From positions 117,718-181,717 of the forward strand of contig NZ_JALRNF010000005.1 in the NCBI RefSeq assembly GCF_030272895.1: DNA of 64,000 nt. Reading direction: 5' to 3'. Source of the DNA: Pseudomonas sp. BGr12. Lineage in GTDB: Bacteria > Pseudomonadota > Gammaproteobacteria > Pseudomonadales > Pseudomonadaceae. Position numbers and translations under genes: made by a program. The notes below the pieces were generated by a model. The model worked only from the letters and a program-made list of their open reading frames with translations. It ran no database searches and had not been told where the DNA came from. Each line of letters opens with the position of its first letter. Position 1 is the first letter of the stretch. This document shows positions 55,615 through 64,000 of the stretch, piece after piece.

Positions 55615-55641
55615 GGAAAACTCCAGAAACGTTAAGTGAAG

Positions 55642-55674
55642 CGAAAAATTAAACCCGCGAATTATACGCGGGTT
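55642..55674 (-). terminator. isc operon terminator with ndk -10 box in its loop
   Basis: On the minus strand AACCCGCG (55674-55667) and CGCGGGTT (55659-55652) form a perfect 8-bp stem with the loop TATAATT, followed by TAATTTTTC. It ends the iscR-to-iscX transcript. The loop is a perfect TATAAT, correctly placed to be the -10 of the ndk promoter, with TAGGCA 17 bases upstream as a weak -35. Confidence 0.75.
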
Positions 55675-55704
55675 CCGGGGGATTGCCTAACCTGCTGAGT
55701 GCGC

Positions 55705-55905
55705 TCAGTCGGCTTCTTCGATCCAGGCCGCCTGGATGGCTTCGAGAACCTTCTCGCCGCCACGTTGCGGATCGTCACTGAACTCCGGCAATGCCAGCAC
55801 CCAAGCGTGCAGGTCGACGAAATTCACGTAACGAGGATCGACTTCCGGCTTGCTTTCGGCAAGCTGGATTGCAATTTCAAGTACATCAATCCATTTCAAG
55901 CTCAT
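55705..55905 (-). CDS. iscX: Fe-S assembly accessory protein IscX
   Basis: A 66-residue acidic protein that binds IscS and tunes cysteine desulfurase or iron delivery. Diagnostic sequence: MSLKWIDVLEIAIQLAE, the DPRYVNFVDLHAWVLALPEF core and the acidic tail. It is the final gene of the isc operon, 13 bases after fdx. Confidence 0.95.
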   Translation of the reverse strand: MSLKWIDVLEIAIQLAESKPEVDPRYVNFVDLHAWVLALPEFSDDPQRGGEKVLEAIQAAWIEEAD

Positions 55906-55918
55906 GCTGACTCCGGGA

Positions 55919-56260
55919 TCAATGCGGCGCTTCGGCGGCGTGGTTGAGCGAGTATTTCGGGATCTCGACGGTCAGGTCCTCGGTGCCGACCTTGGCCTGG
56001 CAGGTCAGGCGCGAGGTAGGCTCCAGGCCCCAGGCACGATCGAGATAGTCTTCTTCCAGCTCGTCGGCCTCATTCAGCGAGTTGAAGCCCTCGCGAATGA
56101 CACAGTGGCACGTGGTGCAGGCGCAGACGCCGCCGCAGGCGCTCTCGATCTCGATGTGGTTGTCATGGGCCACTTCAAGAATGGACTTACCGGTTTCAGC
56201 CTCCACCACCATCCCATCCGGACAGAACCTCTCGTGGGGCAGAAAAATCACCTGCGGCAT
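55919..56260 (-). CDS. fdx: ISC-type [2Fe-2S] ferredoxin
   Basis: A 113-residue adrenodoxin-type ferredoxin. The four cluster ligands are Cys42, Cys48, Cys51 and Cys87 (CX5CX2C … C). It supplies electrons to IscS/IscU-based cluster assembly. It starts three bases after the hscA stop. Confidence 0.96.
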   Translation of the reverse strand: MPQVIFLPHERFCPDGMVVEAETGKSILEVAHDNHIEIESACGGVCACTTCHCVIREGFNSLNEADELEEDYLDRAWGLEPTSRLTCQAKVGTEDLTVEIPKYSLNHAAEAPH

Positions 56261-56263
56261 CAG

Positions 56264-58126
<1,863 letters not shown>

Positions 58127-58168
58127 GCTTATCTGAATACCAGGGGCGCCGCCAAAGGCAGCGCCGGG

Positions 58169-58690
58169 TTAATCGTCGAGGCGCTCTTCCAGCTGGCGCA
58201 CTTCATAGGCGAGCTTGTCGAGAAACTGCATGCGGCGCATCAGGCGTTCGGCCTGGTCGCGCTGGGCAGGATCGTTCCAGCAGGCGGCGAAGTCCTCGTT
58301 GAGCGCTTCCTGGGCGACTTTCAAGCGACGCTTGAAGACGGCGACACCATCGAGGTCGGCACTGTCCTGCAGGTCTTCGAGCTCTTCGCGCAATTGCATC
58401 TGCTGCAGCAGGAACTCGGGATCATGGACGGTGACTTCCTGCGGCACTTCATGACCGCCGATCGCCAACAGGTAGCGGGCACGCCGGGGCGCGCTCTTGA
58501 GTGTCTGGTACGCCTCGTTCAACGCAGCCGAACGCTCCAGCGCAATGCGCTGTTCACGTTCGGAAGCATCGGCGAAGCGATCCGGATGAACCTCGCGGGC
58601 CAGCTCGCGATAGCGAACGGCCAGTTTGTCGAGGTCCAGGCGGAAGCCAGGTTGCAGGTCAAACAGGGCGAAATGACAAGGAGTACCCAC
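58169..58690 (-). CDS. hscB: Fe-S cluster co-chaperone HscB
   Basis: A 173-residue J-protein that delivers IscU to HscA. The J-domain HPD is at residues 35-37 in [12 protein letters not shown]; the C-terminal three-helix IscU-binding domain has [16 protein letters not shown] and a conserved [20 protein letters not shown]. The longest frame opens at 58729 inside iscA; GTG 58690 gives the standard length and family start [13 protein letters not shown]. Confidence 0.95.
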   Translation of the reverse strand: MGTPCHFALFDLQPGFRLDLDKLAVRYRELAREVHPDRFADASEREQRIALERSAALNEAYQTLKSAPRRARYLLAIGGHEVPQEVTVHDPEFLLQQMQLREELEDLQDSADLDGVAVFKRRLKVAQEALNEDFAACWNDPAQRDQAERLMRRMQFLDKLAYEVRQLEERLDD

Positions 58691-58698
58691 GCGCAGCC

Positions 58699-59022
58699 TC
58701 AGACGTTGAAGCTTTCGCCGCAGCCACACTCACCGCGCACGTTGGGGTTGTTGAACTTGAAGCCTTCGTTCAACCCTTCCTTGACGAAATCCAGTTCGGT
58801 ACCGTCGAGGTACGTCAGGCTTTTCGGGTCGATGATCACTTTCTGGCCATGACTTTCGAAGACCTGGTCTTCATCGGCCAGCTCATCGACGAACTCCAGC
58901 ACATAGGCCAGGCCCGAGCAGCCGGTGGTACGCACGCCAAGGCGAATGCCAACGCCTTTGCCGCGTCCGTCAAGGGAGCGGCGCACGTGGTTGGCGGCCG
59001 CCTCTGTCATGCTGATAGCCAT
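58699..59022 (-). CDS. iscA: A-type iron-sulfur carrier IscA
   Basis: A 107-residue A-type carrier with the three conserved cysteines Cys35 ([10 protein letters not shown]), Cys99 and Cys101 (GECGCGESF). It carries or inserts clusters for target apoproteins. It lies 28 bases after iscU. Confidence 0.97.
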   Translation of the reverse strand: MAISMTEAAANHVRRSLDGRGKGVGIRLGVRTTGCSGLAYVLEFVDELADEDQVFESHGQKVIIDPKSLTYLDGTELDFVKEGLNEGFKFNNPNVRGECGCGESFNV

Positions 59023-59050
59023 CGAAACTCCTTACCTGCAACAGGCGAAC

Positions 59051-59437
59051 TTAGAGCAAACCTTTCTTCTGCTTGTAATCGCGTACGGCCGCCTTGATGG
59101 CGTCCTCGGCGAGCACCGAGCAGTGGATCTTGACCGGCGGCAACGCCAGTTCTTCGGCCAGCTGGGTGTTCTTGATGGTTTCGGCTTCGTCCAGGGTCTT
59201 GCCCTTCATCCACTCGGTGGCCAGGGAGCTGGAGGCGATGGCCGAACCACAGCCGTAGGTCTTGAACTTGGCGTCTTCGATAACGCCCTGCTCGTTGACC
59301 TTGATTTGCAGGCGCATTACGTCGCCGCACGCCGGGGCGCCGACCATGCCGGTGCCGACGTCCGGATCTTCGGCATCCATCTTGCCGACGTTACGCGGGT
59401 TTTCGTAGTGGTCGATGACCTTTTCACTGTAAGCCAT
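59051..59437 (-). CDS. iscU: Iron-sulfur cluster scaffold IscU
   Basis: A 128-residue scaffold. Cys37 (GAPACGD), Cys63 (YGCGSA) and Cys106 (KIHCSVLA) are the cluster ligands and the HscA-binding LPPVK motif is at 99-103. It receives sulfur from IscS, encoded immediately upstream. Confidence 0.98.
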   Translation of the reverse strand: MAYSEKVIDHYENPRNVGKMDAEDPDVGTGMVGAPACGDVMRLQIKVNEQGVIEDAKFKTYGCGSAIASSSLATEWMKGKTLDEAETIKNTQLAEELALPPVKIHCSVLAEDAIKAAVRDYKQKKGLL

Positions 59438-59483
59438 GGTGCAATTCCTTCCTCATCAGAGAGCCGCTCTTGCCGGCGACTAC

Positions 59484-60698
59484 TTAGTGCGCAGCCCACT
59501 CGATCTTGGAGATGTCGACGCCGTCTTTGTACATATCCCACAGCGGCGACAGTTCGCGCAGCTTGGTTACGGCCTCGCAGACTTTCTGCGCGGCGTAGTC
59601 GATTTCTTCTTCGGTGGTGAAGCGACCGAAGGTGAAGCGGATGGAGCTGTGAGCCAGTTCGTCGTTGCGGCCCAGGGCGCGCAGTACGTAGGACGGTTCC
59701 AGCGAGGCCGAGGTACAGGCCGAACCGGAAGACACTGCCAGGTCCTTGAGGGCCATGATCAGCGACTCGCCTTCGACGTAGTTGAAGCTCAGGTTCAGGT
59801 TGTGCGGGATGCGCGCGCTCATGCTGCCGTTGATGTACAGCTCTTCCAGGCCTTCGACCTGCTTGTAGAAGCGGTCGCTCAGGGCCTTGATGCGCACGTT
59901 CTCGCTGGCCATCAGTTCCTTGGCGATGGCGAAGGCTTCACCCATGCCGACGATCTGGTGGGTGGCCAGGGTACCCGAACGCATGCCGCGCTCGTGACCG
60001 CCGCCGTGCATGGTGGCTTCCAGGCGCACGCGAGGCTTGCGGCCGACATACAGCGCGCCGATGCCTTTAGGACCGTAGGTCTTGTGCGCGGAGAACGACA
60101 TCAGGTCGACTTTCAGCGCCTGCAGGTCGATTTCGACCTTGCCGGTGGACTGCGCGGCATCGACGTGGAACAGGACGCCGCGAGCGCGGGTCAGCTCGCC
60201 GATGGCAGCGATGTCGTTGATGGTGCCGATTTCATTGTTCACATGCATGATCGAGACCAGGATGGTGTCGTCACGCAGGGCAGCTTCAACCATGGCCGGG
60301 GTGATCAGGCCATCGGCGCCCGGCTCGAGGTAGGTGACTTCGAAGCCTTCACGCTCCAGCTGGCGCGTGCTGTCCAGGACCGCCTTGTGCTCGATCTTGG
60401 AGGTGATCAGGTGCTTGCCCTTGGTGCCGTAGAAGTGCGCGACGCCCTTGATTGCCAGGTTGTCGGACTCGGTTGCACCGCTGGTCCAGACAATTTCCCG
60501 CGGATCGGCGTTGACCAGGTCGGCGACCTGGCGGCGAGCGTTCTCGACCGCTTCCTCGGCTTTCCAGCCAAAGACGTGGGAGCGCGACGCCGGGTTACCG
60601 AAGTTCCCGTCGACCAGCAGGCAGTCGCTCATCTTCTGGGCAACGCGTGGATCGACCGGGGTGGTCGCGGAGTAATCGAGGTAAATCGGCAACTTCAT
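59484..60698 (-). CDS. iscS: Cysteine desulfurase IscS
   Basis: A 404-residue PLP enzyme that takes sulfur from cysteine. The PLP lysine is Lys206 ([11 protein letters not shown]) and the persulfide-bearing Cys328 lies on the mobile loop [14 protein letters not shown]. Length and ends match the housekeeping ISC type, not SufS. It supplies sulfur for clusters and for tRNA thiolation. Confidence 0.98.
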   Translation of the reverse strand: MKLPIYLDYSATTPVDPRVAQKMSDCLLVDGNFGNPASRSHVFGWKAEEAVENARRQVADLVNADPREIVWTSGATESDNLAIKGVAHFYGTKGKHLITSKIEHKAVLDSTRQLEREGFEVTYLEPGADGLITPAMVEAALRDDTILVSIMHVNNEIGTINDIAAIGELTRARGVLFHVDAAQSTGKVEIDLQALKVDLMSFSAHKTYGPKGIGALYVGRKPRVRLEATMHGGGHERGMRSGTLATHQIVGMGEAFAIAKELMASENVRIKALSDRFYKQVEGLEELYINGSMSARIPHNLNLSFNYVEGESLIMALKDLAVSSGSACTSASLEPSYVLRALGRNDELAHSSIRFTFGRFTTEEEIDYAAQKVCEAVTKLRELSPLWDMYKDGVDISKIEWAAH

Positions 60699-60740
60699 TG
60701 AATATCTCCTATCAGGCGGTCGCGCCGCGCGTCGAAACGG

Positions 60741-61232
60741 TCATTCGACGGCGGACGTCTCAATCTTGTCCAGCTGCGGTGCCCGGCCTGCGATACGACG
60801 CAGGTCCTGGCGCTGGGCGACTTCTTGTACCTCACGGCGAGTGACAAGGTCAGCCAGGCTGATGCCGCTGAGAAACTCGTGAATCTGCTGACTCAGGTCA
60901 CACCACAGGTGGTGGGTCAGGCAGGTGTCGCCAGCGTGGCAGTCACCCAAACCCTGGCAGCGTGTGGCGTCGACCGATTCGTTGACCGCATCGATGACCT
61001 GGGCGACCTGAATGCTCTCCATGCTTCGCGACAGCTGATAGCCGCCGCCAGGGCCGCGCACACTGGAAACCAGGCTGCTACGGCGCAGCTTTGCAAACAG
61101 CTGCTCCAGATAAGAGAGGGAAATGCCTTGGCGTTCGGAAATGTCGGCCAGAGACACCGGCCCATGCTGCGCGTGCAACGCCAGGTCGAGCATGGCGGTC
61201 ACGGCGTATCGGCCTTTTGTAGTCAGTCGCAT
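60741..61232 (-). CDS. iscR: Fe-S responsive regulator IscR
   Basis: A 163-residue Rrf2-family repressor. The winged helix is at the N-terminus ([19 protein letters not shown]). The [2Fe-2S] ligands are Cys92, Cys98 and Cys104, with His107 nearby. When loaded with a cluster it represses its own operon; two IscR-like boxes lie just upstream. It heads the isc operon. Confidence 0.97.
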   Translation of the reverse strand: MRLTTKGRYAVTAMLDLALHAQHGPVSLADISERQGISLSYLEQLFAKLRRSSLVSSVRGPGGGYQLSRSMESIQVAQVIDAVNESVDATRCQGLGDCHAGDTCLTHHLWCDLSQQIHEFLSGISLADLVTRREVQEVAQRQDLRRIAGRAPQLDKIETSAVE

Positions 61233-61268
61233 GGCTAGTAGGTACCACGGGGTTACGGGATGGGAGCG

Positions 61269-61326
61269 AGTATGCTATTCCCGAGCATTTAAGTCAACTA
61301 TAAGACCTAGTGCTTTAGTCGGGTTT
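61269..61326 (-). promoter_or_regulatory. isc promoter with tandem IscR type-1-like boxes
   Basis: On the minus strand a promoter reads TTGACT (61297-61292), a 17-base spacer and CATACT (61274-61269). A 25-base IscR type-1-like site (61277-61301, ATAGTTGACTTAAAT … TCGGGAAT) overlaps it and fits about 21 of 25 positions of the E. coli consensus. A second, weaker copy (61302-61326, CCCGACTAAAGCACTAGG core) abuts it. The arrangement fits cluster-dependent autorepression. Confidence 0.75.
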
Positions 61327-61351
61327 GCCGCGGGAGGGCGGCCGAATGATA

Positions 61352-61382
61352 GCAAACTAAGGGGCGCTTGCGCACGCCCCTT
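61352..61382 (-). terminator. cysE terminator
   Basis: On the minus strand, AAGGGGCG (61382-61375) and CGCCCCTT (61366-61359) form an 8-bp stem around an 8-base loop, followed by AGTTTGC. It lies four bases after the cysE stop and insulates iscR from the trmJ-cysE transcript. Confidence 0.7.
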
Positions 61383-61385
61383 CTG

Positions 61386-62168
61386 TCACTGCGCAGGCGA
61401 GTTGCTGCGCGCCTCATCCTTGATCTCGGCGAAGTCCTCTTCGCGCAGTGCAGGCAACTCTTTGGCGCAGTAGTCACTGCCGAGGTTCTTCAGGGCACCG
61501 CACATATCCTCCAGGCGCCCGTCGACCGCCTGCAGGTGATCGAGCAACTGACCGATGGCGCGGGCCACCGGGTCGGGCATGTCCTCGCTGACCCCGTAGG
61601 CATCGAAGCCGATCTTCTCGGCCATGGCCTTGCGCCGGGCCTCCACGCCATCGTCGGTCTTGACGATGATCCGCCCGGGAATGCCAACCGCGGTAGCGCC
61701 TGCCGGCACCGCCTTGGTCACCACCGCATTGGAGCCGATCTTGGCCCCGGCACCGACCGTGAACGGCCCCAGCACCTTGGCCCCGGCACCGACCACCACG
61801 CCGTCTTCCAGGGTCGGGTGACGCTTGCCCTTGTTCCAGCTGGTACCGCCCAGGGTCACGCCCTGGTACAGGGTGACGTCATCGCCGATCTCGGCGGTTT
61901 CGCCGATGACAATACCCATGCCATGGTCGATGAAGAAGCGCCGGCCGACCTTGGCCCCCGGGTGGATCTCGATGCCAGTCATCCAGCGGCCGAAGTTCGA
62001 CACCAGCCGCGCCAGCCATTTCCAGTCGCGCTTCCACAGGGCATGAGCGCCGCGGTGCAGCCAGATGGCGTGCATGCCCGGGTAGCAGGTCAATACTTCA
62101 AAGGCATTGCGCGCCGCCGGGTCACGGTGGAAAACGCTCTGGATATCTTCACGCAGACGCTCGAACAT
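61386..62168 (-). CDS. cysE: Serine O-acetyltransferase CysE
   Basis: A 260-residue enzyme for the first step of cysteine synthesis. It has an N-terminal helical part ([39 protein letters not shown]), then the left-handed beta-helix of hexapeptide repeats ([41 protein letters not shown]) with the catalytic His in DHG. The C-terminal extension after the helix is longer than in short EpsC-type proteins. It abuts trmJ (TAG then ATG). Cysteine supply is a sensible neighbour for the isc operon. Confidence 0.96.
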   Translation of the reverse strand: MFERLREDIQSVFHRDPAARNAFEVLTCYPGMHAIWLHRGAHALWKRDWKWLARLVSNFGRWMTGIEIHPGAKVGRRFFIDHGMGIVIGETAEIGDDVTLYQGVTLGGTSWNKGKRHPTLEDGVVVGAGAKVLGPFTVGAGAKIGSNAVVTKAVPAGATAVGIPGRIIVKTDDGVEARRKAMAEKIGFDAYGVSEDMPDPVARAIGQLLDHLQAVDGRLEDMCGALKNLGSDYCAKELPALREEDFAEIKDEARSNSPAQ

Positions 62169-62933
62169 CTATTGATCCTTCCGCTTATGCGGCTCGCCCC
62201 GGACCACTTTCTGGGTTTCCGTGAGGATGCCGCGCAAAATACTCATTTCCGAACGGTTGACCGCGCTGCGGCCATAGAGCCGGCGCAAGCGCGGCATCAG
62301 GTGCTTGGGCTTTTGCGGGTCGAGGAAGCCGATCTCCACCAGGGTCTTTTCCAGGTGCTCGTAGAACAGCTCCATTTCATCCATGGTCGCCAGCTCTTCG
62401 CTGCCCGCCTCGGGCTTTTGCACCTTCGGCGCCTGACCTTCGACCGCCAGCCAGGCCATGCGCACCTCATAAGCCAGTACCTGCACCGCCGCCGCCAGGT
62501 TCAGCGAGCTGAAGTCGGGATTGGACGGGATGTGCACATGGAAGTGACAGCGCTGCAGTTCTTCGTTGGTCAGGCCCGCATGCTCACGACCGAACACCAG
62601 GGCGATCTCCATGCCCTGGGCGGCCTGCTCGATGACCTTGGTGCCGCACTCGCGCGGATCGACCAGCGGCCAGGGTAGGCGGCGGTCACGGGCACTGGTG
62701 CCGAGCACCAGGTTGCAACCGACCAGTGCCTCTTCGAGGGTGGCCACCACCTGGGTGCCAGCCAGCACATCGTCGGCACCGGAGGCACGGGCATCGGCCT
62801 CGGGCGACGGGAAATCCAGCGGGTCGACCAGCACCAGGCGCGACAAGCCCATGTTTTTCATGGCACGCGCAGCGCCGCCGATATTGCCGGGGTGGCTGGT
62901 ATTGACCAGAACAACACGAATATTTTGCAGCAA
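62169..62933 (-). CDS. trmJ: tRNA 2'-O-methyltransferase TrmJ
   Basis: A 254-residue SPOUT-family enzyme that methylates the ribose of nucleotide 32 of several tRNAs. The N-terminal VLVNTSHPGNIGGAARAMKNMGLSRLVLVDP and the knot elements LVFGREHAGLTNEEL and IPSNPDFSSLNLAAAVQVLAYEVR are diagnostic. It is divergent from suhB and shares a promoter region with it. Confidence 0.95.
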   Translation of the reverse strand: MLQNIRVVLVNTSHPGNIGGAARAMKNMGLSRLVLVDPLDFPSPEADARASGADDVLAGTQVVATLEEALVGCNLVLGTSARDRRLPWPLVDPRECGTKVIEQAAQGMEIALVFGREHAGLTNEELQRCHFHVHIPSNPDFSSLNLAAAVQVLAYEVRMAWLAVEGQAPKVQKPEAGSEELATMDEMELFYEHLEKTLVEIGFLDPQKPKHLMPRLRRLYGRSAVNRSEMSILRGILTETQKVVRGEPHKRKDQ

Positions 62934-63078
62934 GGCAGGCGCTCACAGACACGGAAAAGAAGGAGCAAATCTTACCCAACCGTCCGACTTTACGCTACGA
63001 AAGCAAATGTCACACTTCTTCGCGCAAAGTTTTCTGCTAGAATGTTCGGCTTTCTTTAACGACCCAGGTGAAACGTCC
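62934..63078 (+). promoter_or_regulatory. trmJ-suhB divergent region with suhB extended -10
   Basis: TGCTAGAAT (63035-63043) is a good extended -10 element for suhB, with a start about seven bases beyond and a leader of roughly 30 bases. The -35 region (CTTCTT, 63015-63020) is weak, as is common with extended -10 promoters. No clear trmJ promoter was identified. Confidence 0.5.
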
Positions 63079-63897
63079 ATGCAGCCCATGCTGAATATCG
63101 CGCTGCGCGCCGCCCGCAGCGCCAGTGAATTGATTTTCCGCTCCATCGAGCGCCTGGATAGCATCAAGGTTGATGAAAAGGACGCCAAGGATTACGTCTC
63201 GGAAGTCGATCGTGCTGCCGAGCAAAGCATCATCAATGCCCTGCGCAAGGCCTACCCGAACCACACCATCCGTGGCGAGGAAACCGGCCTGCACGCTGGC
63301 AGCGGCGAAGAAGGCAAGGACTACGAGTGGATCATCGATCCGCTGGACGGCACCACCAACTTCCTGCGTGGCGTTCCGCACTTTGCTGTCAGCATCGCCT
63401 GCAAATACCGTGGCCGCCTTGAGCACGCCGTGGTTCTGGACCCTGTCCGCCAGGAAGAATTCACCGCCAGCCGTGGCCGTGGCGCCCAGCTGAACGGCCG
63501 TCGCCTGCGCGTCAGCCCTCGCACCAGCCTGGAAGGCGCCCTGCTGGGTACCGGCTTCCCGTTCCGCGACAACCAGATGGCTGACCTGGACAACTACCTG
63601 GGCATGTTCCGCGCCCTGGTCGGCCAGACCGCCGGCATCCGCCGCGCCGGTGCTGCCAGCCTGGACCTGGCCTACGTGGCTGCCGGTCGTTTCGATGCCT
63701 TCTGGGAATCGGGTCTGTCGGAATGGGACATGGCGGCAGGCACTCTGCTGATCCAGGAAGCCGGCGGCCTGGTGAGCGACTTCACCGGCGGCCACGACTT
63801 CCTCGAGAAGGGCCACATCGTTGCCGGCAACACCAAGTGCTTCAAGGCCGTACTGACTGCTATCCAGCCGCACCTGCCTGCCTCGATCAAGCGCTGA
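63079..63897 (+). CDS. suhB: Inositol-1-monophosphatase SuhB
   Basis: A 272-residue Mg-dependent phosphatase of the IMPase family. The metal-binding motifs are GEETG (site one), the IDPLDGTTNFLRGVPHFAVSIA motif and WDMAAGTLLIQEAGG. SuhB also binds the transcription antitermination complex that acts on rRNA operons, and in Pseudomonas it affects virulence regulation. ATG 63079 gives the normal length; the frame open from 62566 runs antisense to trmJ. A strong terminator follows. Confidence 0.96.
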   Translation: MQPMLNIALRAARSASELIFRSIERLDSIKVDEKDAKDYVSEVDRAAEQSIINALRKAYPNHTIRGEETGLHAGSGEEGKDYEWIIDPLDGTTNFLRGVPHFAVSIACKYRGRLEHAVVLDPVRQEEFTASRGRGAQLNGRRLRVSPRTSLEGALLGTGFPFRDNQMADLDNYLGMFRALVGQTAGIRRAGAASLDLAYVAAGRFDAFWESGLSEWDMAAGTLLIQEAGGLVSDFTGGHDFLEKGHIVAGNTKCFKAVLTAIQPHLPASIKR

Positions 63898-63913
63898 GTT
63901 TCGATCGGGCAGT

Positions 63914-63942
63914 AAAAAAGCACCCCTCGGGGTGCTTTTTTT
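63914..63942 (+). terminator. Rho-independent terminator after suhB
   Basis: GCACCCC (63920-63926) and GGGGTGC (63929-63935) form the stem, flanked by AAAAAA and followed by TTTTTTT. This is the textbook form, 16 bases after the stop, and may work in both directions. Confidence 0.93.
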
Positions 63943-63955
63943 ATGCGGTGAATTC

Positions 63956-64000
63956 ATCGCGGGGCAAGCCCGCTCCCACCCTGTAGGAGCGGGCTTGCCC
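63956..64000. repeat. Paired REP palindrome cut by the window end
   Basis: A full REP arm (ATCGCGGGGCAAGCCCGCTC from 63956) is followed by its inverse copy, which is cut at base 64000. The first arm has the CTCCCAC edge and the second the GTAGGAGC edge, so the two arms are of different subtypes. Confidence 0.88.

Overview
This 64 kb window looks like chromosome of a high-G+C Pseudomonas, most likely the P. putida/P. fluorescens lineage. The basis is the gene content (RoxSR, OprD-type porin, PiuC/Fiu, FecIRA-type signalling), the codon use, and many copies of a P. putida-type REP palindrome (core CGCGGGGCAAGCCCGCTCC) at gene 3' ends. The gene order matches my recollection of P. putida genomes; I could not run a comparison. 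No rRNA, tRNA, prophage, insertion sequence or CRISPR array was seen. Nearly all of it is ordinary core chromosome. The clearest accessory insert is a HigBA-type toxin-antitoxin pair at about 27.0-27.7 kb.

Layout. 1-3.6 kb: gatCAB (tRNA-dependent amidotransferase) and a small RlpA-like lipoprotein. 3.6-9.5 kb: cation antiporter, carboxymuconolactone decarboxylase-like protein, amino-acid permease, AEC carrier, and the redox two-component pair roxS/roxR. 9.7-21.4 kb: a SIMPL-domain protein, then a dipeptide uptake locus with three DppA-like binding proteins, an OprD-family porin and one DppBCDF transporter. Its promoter region has an apparent NtrC site and a sigma-54-like element. 21.4-25.3 kb: an AraC regulator fused to an NTF2-like domain, an FAD amine-oxidase-like enzyme, a cupin and a PotF-like polyamine-binding protein. 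25.3-31.6 kb: prfC, the toxin-antitoxin pair and a glycine-betaine/choline-type ABC operon. 31.6-44.2 kb: iron and polyamine genes: a fecI-fecR-fecA type cell-surface signalling unit, ornithine decarboxylase, a Sel1-repeat protein, PiuC, a Fiu-type TonB receptor and a PepSY/flavodoxin/FNR fusion reductase. Fur-box-like sequences lie at the fecI and piuC/fiu starts. 44.3-46.2 kb: an omega-amidase translationally coupled to a methionine/glutamine aminotransferase. 46.4-63.9 kb: housekeeping genes on the minus strand, read in the order trmJ-cysE, iscRSUA-hscBA-fdx-iscX, ndk-rlmN-pilF-rodZ-ispG-hisS-yfgM-bamB, der; then suhB on the plus strand.

Most starts were chosen by Shine-Dalgarno spacing, family length and signal peptides, and often differ from the longest open frame. 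The most interesting signals are regulatory: the NtrC/sigma-54 architecture and hairpin-punctuated dpp operon; a 14-bp LacI/PurR-like palindrome before the porin; a perfect 20-bp palindrome upstream of the betaine-type transporter; tandem IscR-like boxes; an isc terminator whose loop carries the ndk -10 box; and a palindromic operator candidate for the toxin-antitoxin pair. I did not find a convincingly new multi-gene system. The nearest candidates are the NTF2-AraC regulated amine cluster and the three-domain siderophore-reductase fusion.
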